Shown here piece by piece: positions 1 to 10,642 of a stretch of 64,000 bases of DNA. Each line of letters begins with the position of its first letter. Position 1 is the stretch's first letter. A model generated the notes under the pieces. The model did no database searches and had not been told where the DNA came from. It saw only the letters and a program-made list of their open reading frames with translations. Source of the DNA: Neonectria sp. B-13 (lineage: Eukaryota > Ascomycota > Sordariomycetes > Hypocreales > Nectriaceae); NCBI GenBank assembly GCA_002682825.1, contig NOKP01000056.1, positions 62,001 through 126,000 of the forward strand, written 5' to 3'. The translations under genes and the position numbers were made by a program.

Positions 1-8
1 CCGGATTG

Positions 9-257
9 CTAGGGATCCGGGTCTTCGAGACCGGGTCCTAGAAGACCCGGATCAGCAAGCGTTTGAGTTCTGTAAAAAGAAAACAGCAGGAAAAAGCAAA
101 TACGTCTTAACAGCGGTTTTAACAGCTGATAGATGTGACAGATTGTCGTGTGGGTAGGGAGACTTCCTGACTCAGTGATAGCGCTGTTTGCGTATCCCAT
201 GAGCTCGCGGAAATACGGACTCTCAAGTTTATTAAATGGGACGTTGTCGCAGGCCAC
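9..257 (-). pseudogene. hAT-family transposase fragment (N-terminal/central part)
   Basis: An 82-residue minus-strand frame. Its first ~45 residues resemble the segment after the BED zinc finger in fungal and plant hAT transposases, seen here as PFNKLESPYFRELMGYAN followed by LPTHTT. In intact proteins this precedes the DDE catalytic region, which is absent. The frame ends at a stop near the window edge, so the copy is truncated or shifted. The neighbouring fragment at 682-963 is from the C-terminus of the same superfamily, but their order on the minus strand is wrong for one gene, so they come from different copies. The assignment rests on motif resemblance only. Confidence 0.42.
14..53. repeat. 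Short perfect inverted repeat
   Basis: Thirteen-base arms (GATCCGGGTCTTC at 14-26 and its reverse complement at 41-53) flank a 14-base centre, so this stretch could fold into a hairpin. It lies just beyond the end of a hAT transposase fragment and may be transposon sequence. No function can be assigned. Confidence 0.5.
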
Positions 258-681
258 CTAGCGTACAAGCAAATTTTGAAAGCGAATAGGATCAAATGAT
301 GCTATATAAACGCCTTTACCACCGCTTAGTCCTTCGGTCGATGAGGGTCCAGATCAGCCACGTCGAAGTGGGTGCGTCGCTTCTTCCTCTATGGTGACAT
401 GGGCCCATCTCGATTGATGCAGTGGAGATCTTCCATGTGACCGTTTGCTTGGCTCGTAGAAGCAGCGTCGTACATATGAGTGATCGTAGCTGGATCCGAG
501 CCTCGCTCCAATCCAGTCCAGACGTGGGGACAGGCAGCCTCCGCAATATACAGAACCGATCAAGTTCATCTTTTTACCCTTTTGGGACAATCAATGAGCC
601 ACTGAATAAGCAGACTTGGAGTAGAATTGTTCTTGTCCTTGGGTTATGACGCCGCCTAAATACGGAGCTCATGTTCTCCAG
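258..681. other. No supported gene
   Basis: Mixed-composition sequence between two hAT fragments. Short open frames exist on both strands but none shows a recognisable domain. It is probably decayed transposon DNA. Confidence 0.4.
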
Positions 682-963
682 CTACTTGCGTCTCCAGTAT
701 GTGCGACTTCTCGCTTCCATCATCTTCGCCGCCTTCCTCTCCCTCTCCTGCACCCGGCCATCCGCCCTAACCGTACTCCCTGCCTCGCCCTCCATCAAGC
801 CGATGGCAGATTCGTCAAATGCCTTCTGCTCCGGGCAACCATACCAAGCTCGTAGGCACTCGCTGGCTTCAATGACGTCCATCCGGAGCCGTGAACGACG
901 ATCTGTAAGGAGGAGCTTGGCACTGCTCAAAAGGCGCCCACACTCATCCGACATGCGGACCAA
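682..963 (-). pseudogene. hAT-family transposase C-terminal dimerisation fragment
   Basis: Minus-strand frame whose first 45 residues match the hAT C-terminal dimerisation domain: SDECGRLLSSAKLLL, then DRRSRL, then VIEASECLRAWYG. This region normally holds the conserved E-R-x-F-S-x-A motif with a tryptophan about 30 residues later; here the phenylalanine is leucine and the glutamate has become cysteine-glycine context, in keeping with decay. Nothing upstream (964-1250) reads as the catalytic region, so the copy is truncated. After about residue 50 the frame no longer resembles the family and probably reads through flanking DNA. hAT elements are cut-and-paste DNA transposons; this one cannot be active. 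Confidence 0.5.
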
Positions 964-1426
964 CCTGCGTGTCGTGATCTGCGACGGGAGCAGTTGAGGT
1001 TGCGAAGCTCAGCAGGCTATGCTTCGAGTCATACAGGCACCTTTGATATGTCGGGACCAACTAGTTGGCAATGTGTTGCGACTCGAACATGATGATACGA
1101 CGGGAAGCATCAGTTGAAAGGCCATGGCAGATTAATTGTGAGATGCGAGTTTGTTGCCAAACTGGGGAGGATCACCAGGTAGAAATGGGGCTCAGAACTT
1201 GTCTCAACACGAGTGCTGGTTGGACAACCCCGTACCTATCCAAATGAATTCAAATATCCAAATATATCCGGGCCTCATGATTTGACTTAATTTAGATACG
1301 ATTTATTCACTTGCAAGTCTAGTAACCAGCCAACCAGCCAGTTAGGCTAGGCCTTACTCGAGGATAGTCATAATCCCTAAATTGTTGTACATCCTCACGT
1401 ACGTTCAATACCAAAATGATACCATA
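964..1426. other. No supported gene
   Basis: Intergenic sequence downstream of the alcohol dehydrogenase. Nothing recognisable on either strand. It contains a short tandem of CCAGCCAA-like units near 1325-1345. Confidence 0.4.
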
Positions 1427-2431
1427 TTACACAGGGCTAGGGACCAGTACCCCACGATATCGCGTTTGCCCATCTTTCAGCGTCTTGAAGGCCTCCGTAA
1501 TGCCGCTCTCTGTCATAGGAAATATCTCAACCATGGGCTTAACGCCGTTTCGCGCGGCGAACTCTAGCATTTGCTTCAGGACAGCACGTGGCGCAACCAC
1601 GGAGCCTTGAACGCGGAGACCCATAGAAACAAGAGCCGGGTAGGGGATATTGAAGTTGCCGAGGGAAATAGTGAGTGGGAAAATAGTCGCACCCGGGCTG
1701 AGAAGCGGGATGTAAAGCTTCCACTCTGGCGGCATGCTCGTGGTAACGAGCAGGATTTCGAGCTTCTTCTCGCCAATGTCGAGCACTTCCTGGTCCTTGG
1801 TAGCATAGAAGGCCCTTGCGCCGAGCTTCATGGCCTCCGCTTTCTTGGAGTTGGTACCACTGAAGACAGCGACATCGCAACCCATCTTGGCCGCAAACTG
1901 GATCGCCAGGTGGCCAAGGCCGCCGACACCAATAATTCCTACACGGGCGATTGCAGCATCATCGATCATGCGGAGAGCGTTGAAAACGGTTGCTCCTGCA
2001 CACATGAGGGGCGCAGCTTCGGCGTCGGTGAGACCGTCGGGAATTTTGAAGAGGAAAGCTTCCCTCCAAATAGCACCGGAAGCGAAGGACCCTTGATCGA
2101 GGTCTGCAAATCCATACATACTGCGGCTAGGGCAGAATGTTTCACGGCCAGATTGGCAAAGCTCACAGAGCCCGCAGCTGTCGTGCTCATAGCCCCATCC
2201 CACGCGATCGCCTTTCTTCAGCTGGCGAACTGTAGGACCCGTCGCTTCCACAATGCCGATGCCCTCGTGGCCGAGAACCATGTCTTGGGTGCAGTAGTGG
2301 ACATCGGTGCCGCAGAGGCCGGAAGCAGTGACTTTCACAAGGACTTGGTCACCCGTGGGCTCTGTTTTCTCCGTAATGGCTTTCTTGATTGAGCCATCTG
2401 GGCTGCCTTTGAAGACCGTGAAGCAAGGCAT
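1427..2431 (-). CDS. Zinc-dependent alcohol dehydrogenase (CAD-like MDR family)
   Basis: Intronless frame of 334 residues, counted from the methionine at 2431 (MPCFTVFKGS), which matches where this fungal subfamily starts; an in-frame methionine at 2473 would add 14 unlikely residues. It is a medium-chain dehydrogenase/reductase: the catalytic zinc region GLCGTDVHY then GHEGIGIVEATG, the structural-zinc cysteines CGLCELCQSGRETFC, and the Rossmann motif GVGGLGHLAIQFA. Family knowledge gives NAD(P)-dependent interconversion of an alcohol and an aldehyde in the cytosol, often aromatic or allylic substrates; the true substrate cannot be read from sequence. The frame is full length and undamaged, in contrast to the transposon debris on both sides. 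It is separate from the second alcohol dehydrogenase at 32.8 kb, to which it is only distantly similar. Confidence 0.92.
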   Translation of the reverse strand: MPCFTVFKGSPDGSIKKAITEKTEPTGDQVLVKVTASGLCGTDVHYCTQDMVLGHEGIGIVEATGPTVRQLKKGDRVGWGYEHDSCGLCELCQSGRETFCPSRSMYGFADLDQGSFASGAIWREAFLFKIPDGLTDAEAAPLMCAGATVFNALRMIDDAAIARVGIIGVGGLGHLAIQFAAKMGCDVAVFSGTNSKKAEAMKLGARAFYATKDQEVLDIGEKKLEILLVTTSMPPEWKLYIPLLSPGATIFPLTISLGNFNIPYPALVSMGLRVQGSVVAPRAVLKQMLEFAARNGVKPMVEIFPMTESGITEAFKTLKDGQTRYRGVLVPSPV

Positions 2432-3439
2432 TTCGGGGAAATGTGAGAGAAATGGAGCTGAAGTAATGAGCAAGTGTGTCTCTTAGATTGATAGAAACGA
2501 AAATTTTCGAGGCACAAAATAGAAACTGATTGGAAATGAGGAGGAACACGCTGACGATTGATGTCAGCCAAGCTGAACTTTATACTTTTGCTCCGAGTAA
2601 AGCGCAATGGCCAACTGCGATAGCATTTGAAACCTATCAAACTTGGCACGCCAAACTTGCGTACAAATCCTGAAGCTGCACTAGGTGCATGCACAAATTC
2701 ACCCACTATTACGCTTGAAATTTCAAGATGCTGCAAGGTTCGCGTTCCAGGTATCGATTGTATCCGGTCGGTAGGGGTATAAGCCATTTGTCCGACGAAA
2801 CCCGTCATCGGACGTTGCTTAGCCCCGACCGGCTGATAAATCATCATCAGAATTTGTATCCATCAGTAACTTGACCATGAGTAACTTGACCACATGTTTA
2901 CTCATCATGCCGTGGACACGCTTGAAGCCCTATTGGCACAATACACACACACATAAATGAGCCGATGAATTAAACTTCCGTTCTAGGCTGGTTTTGAACG
3001 GCCAATGTCGCAGACATTGGTCCGATTACTGATGTCCATAATTGCCGAGCCCAGATTTCCATTTCCAACCCTCGGGAGCGGTGCAATCGTCGGCTCCGCA
3101 TGGTTGTGAATCAGCTTTTCGCCAAGTCTACATAGAGCTACATTAAAATCTTGACAGCGGTATCGTGACTGCGGCGCCCTGCGGCTGTTGCCGCTCACTG
3201 CAGACAATGCTGCCCTTGATCTTCGAGGCCGAGGCTGACCTAGCCCGAAGCCTTGACAAGCAAGGCATTCGGATTTTCCTTTGCGGACACGAATGTGCTT
3301 GTTGGAGATCACAAGTGTGAGGCGACCAATTCGGTAGCAAGGTGTGGAAGAATGAGGAACATTCTACAAAAGATCGTGGCTGTACATAAACAGTGGTTCC
3401 CCTAGTGCACATTCAGCATGAATTAAGCAAAAATCTTCT
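2432..3439. other. Upstream region of the alcohol dehydrogenase; no gene seen
   Basis: About 1 kb with no recognisable coding sequence. The part next to 2431 must hold the promoter of the alcohol dehydrogenase, but I see no decisive motif. A CA-rich dinucleotide run lies near 2941-2955. Confidence 0.4.
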
Positions 3440-3745
3440 CATTTCAACACCAACAGCCTCCTCACTGCGTTAAAACGGCTGCGATAACTCGACCGGCCTC
3501 GAACTCTGTGGGCTGATGCAGTCTGCATAAACCAGAATGACATTGCTGAGAGAATGGAGCAAGTTAAGTTGATGAACGAGATATATTCGAGGCCAAACCG
3601 CGTTATTATCTGGCTTGGTGACGACACGACGGGTCTGGAAGGCGTTGAAGCTTTGATCAATGAAGCTTTAGCCCTTTTGCCGCCCGAGATTCGTGATAGT
3701 GAGGTCCTAAGAGAAACTTCGCAGAAGATGTTTCGAGAGGTGTGA
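3440..3745 (+). pseudogene. HET (heterokaryon incompatibility) domain fragment
   Basis: The plus strand reads SLLTALKRLR, a TAA stop at 3485-3487, then LWADAVCINQND and QVKLMNEIYSRPNRVIIWLGD. This is the central HET signature (LWxDAxCINQ...ExxxQVxxMxxIYxxAxxVIxWLG). HET proteins trigger a programmed death reaction when genetically different hyphae fuse. The fragment has an internal stop and no start, and its frame ends exactly where an LTR begins at 3741, so the insertion cut the gene. The C-terminal part is not found after the insertion. A second HET piece (20.6-21.3 kb) is from the C-terminal end of a different copy. Confidence 0.85.
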
Positions 3746-3768
3746 CGGTCGGGTCTATCCTAAGGGTA

Positions 3769-3830
3769 AGACAGACCACCAGAGTTTGGAACCCCCCTGA
3801 GTTTGGAACGGTCCGTGCGCGTGGCCTCTG
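3769..3830 (+). repeat. Left terminal inverted repeat of the pogo-like element
   Basis: Starts AGACAGACCACCAGAG and is 62 bp long. It contains two copies of the decamer AGTTTGGAAC separated by a C6-containing spacer, which may be transposase-binding sites. Its inverse partner is at 6056-6117. Confidence 0.93.
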
Positions 3831-4006
3831 TGATTGGTCGGACTAGACCCACTTTTGGGGGAGTGACCTATTGAGTGACTTTATGGATATGATAAGATAG
3901 GACTTACACAGAGGAAATTTAACTATAACTATAAATAACAAAGGACTAGCTATAAAATAAAATATAAGAAAAATACTATTAGAAACAGAAAAAAAGCTAG
4001 ATAATT

Positions 4007-5839
4007 CTACATAGACCCACCTTTTGCCTTCTTCACTGCTTCCTTCTCAATTGCTACTTTCCTTGCTAAAGCCTTTTCCTTTTCTAATTTCTTAGCTTTC
4101 TCCTTTTCTATTCGCTCTTTTAACTGTACCCTAGTCTCTTCAACATTCCAAATACTAATAAAAGCTTTATTACTATCAGTTGGGGCTACTTTAGCCTTTT
4201 TCTTTGGCTGTAAAGAGTCATTCTGATACTTTAAGCTATAATTAGCCTCTTCTAGAGTAGCTAATTAGATAGTAAAGTTATCCAATGACTTTTTCATCTT
4301 CTAAAAGACTAAGCTTTAATTGGGGTTATATTCAGCTTCTAGAAAGTAAAGATCCATTAAGCTTTAAAGCTAAGTGGATGTTTTAGGAGTCTTAACCTAA
4401 ATTAGGCCAGAAACCTTAATAGCCTAACCAATAGCAGCAATTTCCAGCTGTTGCTAAACCTACTGCCTTATTAAGTCTTGTTCCTTAAAGAGCTAAAGCT
4501 GTTGAAGCTATTGACGAGCTTGTAAGTACTGTAATTGTAGCTAGTATAAAGCTTACTAATATTGAATTTAAAGTTGAAATAAGGGCTCTGATTAGAGGGA
4601 TTATTGCTAGTCTTCTAGGGTCTAAGTTACTTCTTTTGGCCTAGTTATCTCTTCTGGCTGCTGTAGCTGCTATGGTTGGTCTAGGACGTATTTGCTAAAT
4701 AAAGGCTTTGCTCAATTTACAGGCCAGAGACCTATTGCTTTCCAACCAGCTTTAATGTTATCCAATAAAATAGCTTTCTGCCGTACCTTATAATAGCAAT
4801 TGAGAAAGGTAATCTTCCCAATAGCTGTTCGGTCATCCAATAAGGGTTGAAGGTATAGCTTAGAGCGGTAATACTGCTTTAAAGGGCTAAAAACAGCAAC
4901 ATCCAATGGTTAAAGAATATAAGAAGTATAAGGAGACAAATAAAGTAGGAAAATGTTATTGATATAACATTCCCACATAAACTCATCTAATTCGTAGCTT
5001 CCGTGCCCATCCATAATAAGCAATCGCATCTAATTAGCTTCCTTTGGCTTTGTAAGAGGGATAAATACCTCTTTAAGCCATAATAAGCCAATTTCATCAG
5101 TAGTCCAGCCTTTATCAGTTACTGTAAAATGCCATTAGTCCAGAAAGGCAAGGGTCTCAGGAAACCACTACTATTGCACAGACTTTCCTTTGAAAATGAC
5201 CAATAGGGGAAGTCTCTTTCCTAATGCAGAAATACACTCTGCAATACTAGTCCAATTCCAGCAACCAGACTACTATTTGAGGGTTCAGCACTTCTCAGTG
5301 TGACCAACCATAAGGCCATTACCCCCATAACCTTCTAGAAACCCTACTTCATCCATATTATACCAATGTTGATTGAGTATAGCTTTGATTTCTAGCCGGT
5401 TAAAATAGTTGAAAAAGCCTTAGATAATCTCAGTAGTTGAACCTTTACCTCTTGCCCAATCAAGTGGCTAAGAACGTAAGGTCTTTATCCTTGGATTCCG
5501 GATTAGAAAGCAATTCATCCAGTGTAATCCAAGAGGCTGTATTTTGCCACTAGCAAGAAGGATCCTTATTGCAAGGATCCTGATTTAGCGATAGGTTGGA
5601 GCTAGGCCACAAGCATCCTGACTTAGGACCCAGTTGGTAAGATACTCTTCTTATTGATTGGATAGTTATTGATAAGGTTCCATTGCAATTAGTAGAGGCT
5701 TTATACTATACATCCTATTATAGATTGAGAATTTAGGGACTGTTTAGCGGTTAGATGCAACTTCATATGAATACCCAGCTTGAACATCAGCAATAGCTGC
5801 AAGCATCTAGGATTCATTGTATATAGTCTTTCGAGGCAT
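4007..5839 (-). pseudogene. pogo/Fot1-type transposase with premature stops
   Basis: From the ATG at 5839 (MPRKTIYNES) one frame of 611 codons runs to a TAG at 4007-4009 without any frameshift, but contains several in-frame stops, for example TAG at 5807-5809 and TAA at 4910-4912. The stops fall where glutamine or arginine would be expected (CAG/CAA/CGA changed to TAG/TAA/TGA), the RIP pattern. Visible parts are the N-terminal helix-turn-helix region with AAIADVQAGYSYEVA, a catalytic segment LIMDGHGSYELDEFM, then PLDVAVFSPLKQYY and AIGLWPVN, and a lysine/glutamate-rich coiled-coil tail near 4010-4200. DDE transposases of this group cut and paste their own element at TA sites. This copy cannot make the protein. 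Confidence 0.9.
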
Positions 5840-6055
5840 CTTAAAAAAGATATGATTGGATAGAGAAAAGAATCTAGAAAATTATGAATATAAAATGGGC
5901 TGATTTGAGTGTAATTTGGCTGTATAGTAGCTGATTTGCTGGAATTAGAGTGTTTAGGTTGTAGGGTTTACAAATGCAAGTTGTCATATCATCCGGTACA
6001 GCCAAAGTCACTCTGTTGGTCACTGTACACGTGATATGTAGGGCATCTGGCCAAT

Positions 6056-6117
6056 CAGAGGCCACGCGCACGGACCGTTCCAAACTCAGGGGGGTTCCAA
6101 ACTCTGGTGGTCTGTCT
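6056..6117 (-). repeat. Right terminal inverted repeat of the pogo-like element
   Basis: Reverse complement of 3769-3830, apparently without mismatch over 62 bp. It is followed by the TA target duplication and then by resumed LTR sequence. Confidence 0.93.
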
Positions 6118-6384
6118 TATAGGGTAGATCCAAGGCGTGTGGTTTGATCATCGAGTGGATTAGGACGTCGTAGTGAGCAATGTAGGTCACGATGGTAATG
6201 TGCAAAGGTAAGTTATTGTGTAACCAAATTATAGTATTGATAGCTAAGGAGCTTAGGGCTCTTGTCTAATGTGCTGAGTGAATGTGTATATATACTAGAT
6301 GCATTGTAAGGTCTTAGTGCTATGTTGTGCGGTCTTATTGATGAGAGTTGCTAGTGGAGCACTGCCAACTATATGGGAAAATCC

Positions 6385-7143
6385 CGCCAAGTGTCATACC
6401 GTCCAAGACCAGCCACCCGAATAGGCGAACGAGTACAGCACTGACGCACGATACAGAAGGCAGGGTAGTGTTCGACGGCGCGAAGCTACACACGACTCAT
6501 ACGCTAAGCGAATAGGCAAGGTGAAGACTGTTTGCAATGGCCACAGCTGCTAAGACATACTCAAAGACCCATATGATGGTGGGGGCCAAGTCGTCTGTCC
6601 ATTTACACTCCTCTTCGATCCGCGTGTAGCCTCATTTGACTGACACTACCTGTTTGGGCTTGTCCTCAAGCTTTTTGACGATATTGACACAGCTACTTGG
6701 ATCCATCAGGCCAACGGCTGGACTGCCTGCGGCGATCATGAATGCAAGAACAGAACAGGGCGGCAGATGGCCAATTCGGCAGTGTCGGCGTATGTCGGGC
6801 TAAGTTGCTGCAGCAGCGCTGGGGCGAGGCTTAGAATAACAAAGGCCGAGGCCATCTTGCCCTTTCAGAACTCTGGGAATGCGCCCAGGGCGAGGTTCGT
6901 AATCTCATAGCCAGTTCTCGGATTCATGTGAAAGTAGTCACGATAGTCCTTTAGAGCAGCCTGAACATTTTTCTTTCTCAGGATCGTAGAGATGATATCC
7001 TCCCAGGCGGGAAAAAGGTGAATCCAATGCTCAGATGAGAGTGCGATAGCTGTTTTGGGCACGGTGAGGACACATATCAGAGCAATCAGAATGATGATGG
7101 CGAATGTGATAAGCGCAGGGTGCGGGCAGTGATGATGAGCCAT
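6385..7143 (-). pseudogene. Decayed fungal multi-spanning membrane protein gene
   Basis: An open segment starts at the ATG at 7143 (MAHHHCPHP), has a hydrophobic stretch (LITFAIIILIALICVL) and ends at a stop at 6865. Coding character continues to the left in other frames: AFVILSLAPALLQQLSPT, then GSPAVGLMDPSSC, then WTDDLAPTIIWVFEYVLA with nearby TGA stops where CGA or TGG would be expected. Together these suggest an uncharacterised fungal membrane protein with several transmembrane helices, broken by stops and at least one frameshift or unrecognised intron. I know of no assigned function. It lies between the split LTR and a copia fragment. Confidence 0.45.
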
Positions 7144-7149
7144 GGCCGA

Positions 7150-8845
7150 GATAGGGTGTATCTCCAGAACTAGGGAGTGACTAAAGAATGGATGGTAAGT
7201 ACCAGGGTTCCAAAACAACGCCTGGCTCTGAATGAGATTTTATATGCTGTATTTTGCACTTTCCATCTGCTAAGAGTGCCAGACTGAAATTCAGCTGCAT
7301 AAAACCACCACAGCCTCGGCGCTAAATGAACGCCGACTGCCTCCACATCTATAACATTTGCCCAATGCCCTTTAAGATGGGCGCGTTCCGCCAGGTTTTG
7401 CCATAAATAGATCATTATAGGATTTGTAATACCACGCCCTGGAGGAGAGGTACGGCTGCATCTTAACTCAGCCGCCGTTAGCTGCAGCAAACCATTTCTG
7501 CTATTGTACGGACTATTTGTTTTTTTCTATTCAGCTGCTGTGCAGTCATTTTAGCCATCATAACGCTGTTATCTGGCCATCTGGCTGCATACAGTATCGA
7601 CTGACTCCAAGAGTCAGTGCCTAAAGCAACACAATACAAATGCCTGTGTCTACATCAGTAATAGTGCTTGTTCCAATGACACCCAATATCGTGGTAGAAA
7701 CTGCGGCTCATTTGTCTCCAATATACTCGCTTTCACTGGATGCGCCGAGGGATAATATCCTGTCGTCAGATTTGCTGTTGGTGACGTTGAAGTCGGCGCT
7801 GTAGTAGACTCCAAACCCCGCCGCATCAAGATTACCGTCTGGCATAAGCGTCTTCAAGACTGTGTTAGCACCGCCGTCGATGAAAGAATGAAAATCCAGT
7901 CCCAAGGAGCCATCTGCGACCAAACTCCACCCAGTTACTCTCGTTGGCAGCAATGAAAGTCAGGTTCTATATGAGGCTGTCGGCTTGCCCGTTGAGCGCC
8001 CCCAGGTTTCAGCGAAAACAAACGCATGGATTGATTGGTGAGCCGGCTTGTGCGCACAACTCCGCAATGGTAGGACACATGATGTACCACTTCCGCATTT
8101 GCTCGCCTTGTCTTGTTCAATCCCATGAGAGACCACTCATAATATCACTATTCGATCACCCATATTCATCTCTCTCTCCCTCAGCAACTACGTTCCAATG
8201 ATAAATAATGATATCAATTGGTCCCTCAACGGGTGTTGTTGCCACTGTAACATTCGTCCTTGTGGCTGTCACCACTGGCTCCTGCTCTTGGACTGACTGA
8301 GATGCTCCACCACACAGTCAACTTCTTCGCACTCGATCCCAGTGTCGGCAAATTTCTGGGCAGTCGTCGTGGGTTACAAGTCACTGCTCGTGTTGCGGCT
8401 TTCCGTACAGCCAGAATAAGTCACCGTGGTTCTGAGGATGCGACACATGATTTGACCTGGTGCGAGGGAGTTTTCTGGCACAGTACACAGGCAACGCATG
8501 TAACGCCTTGTTGTCGAATGAGTTTTCGTGAGGGCAGTCTTCCTGCCGAGTTCTGGCCAATTGTATACACAACGATGCCGTGTGTTTGAGAGATACAGGA
8601 GCTGACGAGCTGATGAGGTTTCGACCATCGTCTTATGTTAGTGAGCCGTCAAAAGGCAGCACCGGGCCCAACCCATCCCCGTTTCCCCGCTCCACTGCAG
8701 CTACCTGATGTCTGTCGCACCATGCACATGTTGCTTGCGATATTGTTCATTAGGTTATTACCTAACTACTGAATTATTCGTCACTAGTCACGTGAGGTTT
8801 GAGAAATGCATGCCTCGCTACTCTTTCTATCTGCTCGACCTTGGC
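7150..8845. other. No supported gene
   Basis: About 1.7 kb without a recognisable domain. A minus-strand frame at 7708-7953 and frames near 8260-8630 are open for 80-110 codons, but I find neither homology by eye nor convincing gene structure. Possibly decayed coding sequence. Confidence 0.35.
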
Positions 8846-9115
8846 ACTGGTGCTATCACCTGGAGCTCGCAGAGACAAAGGACGTTGCCATGTCCTCATG
8901 TAAAGCAGGATACCTGAGGCAAATAAGGGCAACAAAGGAAGCGGCTTGGTTACGGACACTGATTGAGGAACTGTTGAAAGAACACAGGGACGTTCCAGAA
9001 ATGAAGATAATAGTCCTCTTCGGGGACAACCAAGGAGCGATCGCAATGTCGAAGAATCCCTAGTTTCATGCAAAAACCAAGCATATTAATATCTGACATG
9101 ATTACTACGGGGCGA
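8846..9115 (+). pseudogene. Ty1/copia RNase H fragment
   Basis: The plus strand reads GAITWSSQRQRTL, then after a frameshift ATKEAAWLRTLIEELL and VLFGDNQGAIAMSKNP, a TAG at 9061-9063, then FHAKTKHINI. This is the RNase H end of a copia polyprotein, where GDNQGAIxLxxNPxxHxRTKHIDI is the hallmark. Family role: degradation of RNA-DNA hybrids in retrotransposition. The frameshift and stop make it a relic. A possible LTR lies about 300 bp downstream. Confidence 0.85.
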
Positions 9116-9415
9116 CTCAGACCAATCCGGCCCTTTCCTCGGCAGAGGGTAGCATGGCGCCGGCAGAAAATAGAGGCTGTCTTGCGACCAGCCAGAGCAG
9201 TCGGTTGTTCTTTGCGTCTGGCACCGTTTTGCTGGAAGACGTGCATTGGAATGGGTACTGAGACTAAAGCTATTCACAAAAGCTGGGTCCATATTCCATA
9301 GTTTAGACAGAGGAATGAGGGTTCTGCGAATTTAAGAGTTTGCTTCTCACGGGAAAGGCAATCAGCAAGGATCCGACAGGCTTGGGTTGCGCCAATTCAA
9401 ATCTCAGAATAGAGG

Positions 9416-9646
9416 TGTCATGAAGTAACAGTGGTGGATTGGGGTTGGAGGATGGCGAAGAAAAGAACTTTAGTAAGAATGTGAATACAACAAGTTTTAG
9501 ATAGTGCTGAGAAAAAGCCCCTTCTTAAGTGCACTTATATTACCATCAAAACTAGATCCCAGTCGCTATAAGCCCAGTTTATTATATATATCGAGATAGG
9601 CCCCTCTATGAGGGAACCTAATGTGTAATGATTACTGTGTTACACA
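9416..9646. repeat. Possible copia LTR remnant
   Basis: Begins TGTCATGAAGTAAC and ends GTGTTACACA, giving TG...CA with imperfectly inverted ends, and lies at the expected distance downstream of the RNase H fragment. There is no target duplication and no second copy in the window, so this is tentative. Confidence 0.28.
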
Positions 9647-9649
9647 TCG

Positions 9650-10550
9650 ATTTCTTTGTCTCAAGCCTGGTTGGTTTTAAAGTTCTTTATTAACCTTTGC
9701 ATCTGACCCAAACCCATCTACCTTTTCTGTCCAGTCTAAGTTTTTCCTTAACCCTATATGATCCCACCCTTGTTGGTTCTTGTGTTTCCCCCCGATTTCA
9801 CGATGCTAGACTAGCTAGCCATCTGCACCAGCTCTATACACCCCAGCAGCTCCTAGAACCATAGGGTATATTCATCTCTGGTTAATTTGTTAGCAATAGC
9901 TTTATCCTAGCATAACCCAGCTTCCAATCTTTTAGCGAGCTTTTTGAGAAACTTCTTTTCCTCTCTGATAAAGCTAATATCATTGATTTTAGTACCTTTA
10001 TTGTTTAGGAGCAGGTAGTAGCTAAATATAACTAGATATACTATTTGAATGATACTAACTACTATATAGCTAGACTTAAAGCTACTAAGGTTATAGATTT
10101 TAGCCTAGTAAAGCTACTACTTATACTTAGTAGGCTTGATCTCTCTATTTAGAGAGTAATAGTATTCTGTTTTATATGCCTTATGGTTCTATTTCTTACT
10201 ATTGGGTTATAAGATATAATAGGTAATAGTAGAATGTATTATAGTTATATTATACTGTATTATAATATATTAAGAAAGAGGGAAGAAGGCTAGCTAGACT
10301 TATTAGCTTAATAAGAGATAGTTATTTATATATGCTATAGTTTAGGATAAGCTTTTTATGAATTAGACATTAAGGTTAGAGAGAGGGACTTAGATGGGTT
10401 GTAAAAACAGGCTTAAGGTATGACATTGATGTGAACCATGTTACTGGGAAAGCTTGCTGTGTTTAAGTTATTGGGATTGATAGTGCTGGGCATAGTATCT
10501 TACTGTATTAACTGCTGTATGTTATCTACTGTGTTGTCTTGATCTATTAG
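9650..10550. other. AT-rich, RIP-like block without genes
   Basis: Strongly AT-rich from about 9980 to 10400, with many TA steps and stops in every frame. Probably old repeat DNA mutated by RIP. No gene is supported. Confidence 0.5.
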
Positions 10551-10642
10551 ATGATATTGACTAAGGCTAAAATTACTATAAATATCGAGATAGGCAAGTT
10601 AAACAGCAGCCATCATGTCCACAACCCTTCCAAACGGAAACA

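Larger units (their letters stand above)
3769..6117 (-). mobile_element. pogo/Fot1-like DNA transposon, complete but RIP-damaged
   Basis: A 2,349-bp element bounded by TA dinucleotides (3767-3768 and 6118-6119), the target duplication expected for Tc1/mariner-pogo elements. It has 62-bp terminal inverted repeats that appear identical and encodes one long transposase on the minus strand with several premature stops. It sits inside an LTR, which itself interrupts a HET gene, giving a three-level nest. The perfect terminal repeats imply a fairly recent arrival, although the body has been mutated. Confidence 0.93.
3741..6300 (+). repeat. LTR (copy A), split by a pogo-like element
   Basis: Bases 3741-3768 followed by 6120-about 6300 align with 44613-44820 along their length, nearly all differences being G/A or C/T transitions. 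Joining across the inserted element restores continuity. The start TGTGACGG at 3741 has the TG of an LTR terminus. The right limit is uncertain because similarity stops near 6300 while copy B continues differently. The LTR truncates a HET gene on its left. No gag or pol is seen beside it. Confidence 0.6.

Noticed and set aside
1571..2392. Long open plus-strand frame (273 codons) opposite the alcohol dehydrogenase
   Set aside because: An antisense shadow of the MDR gene with no domain of its own.
7708..7953. Minus-strand frame of 81 codons
   Set aside because: No recognisable family, start or intron context; kept only as part of the unassigned stretch.
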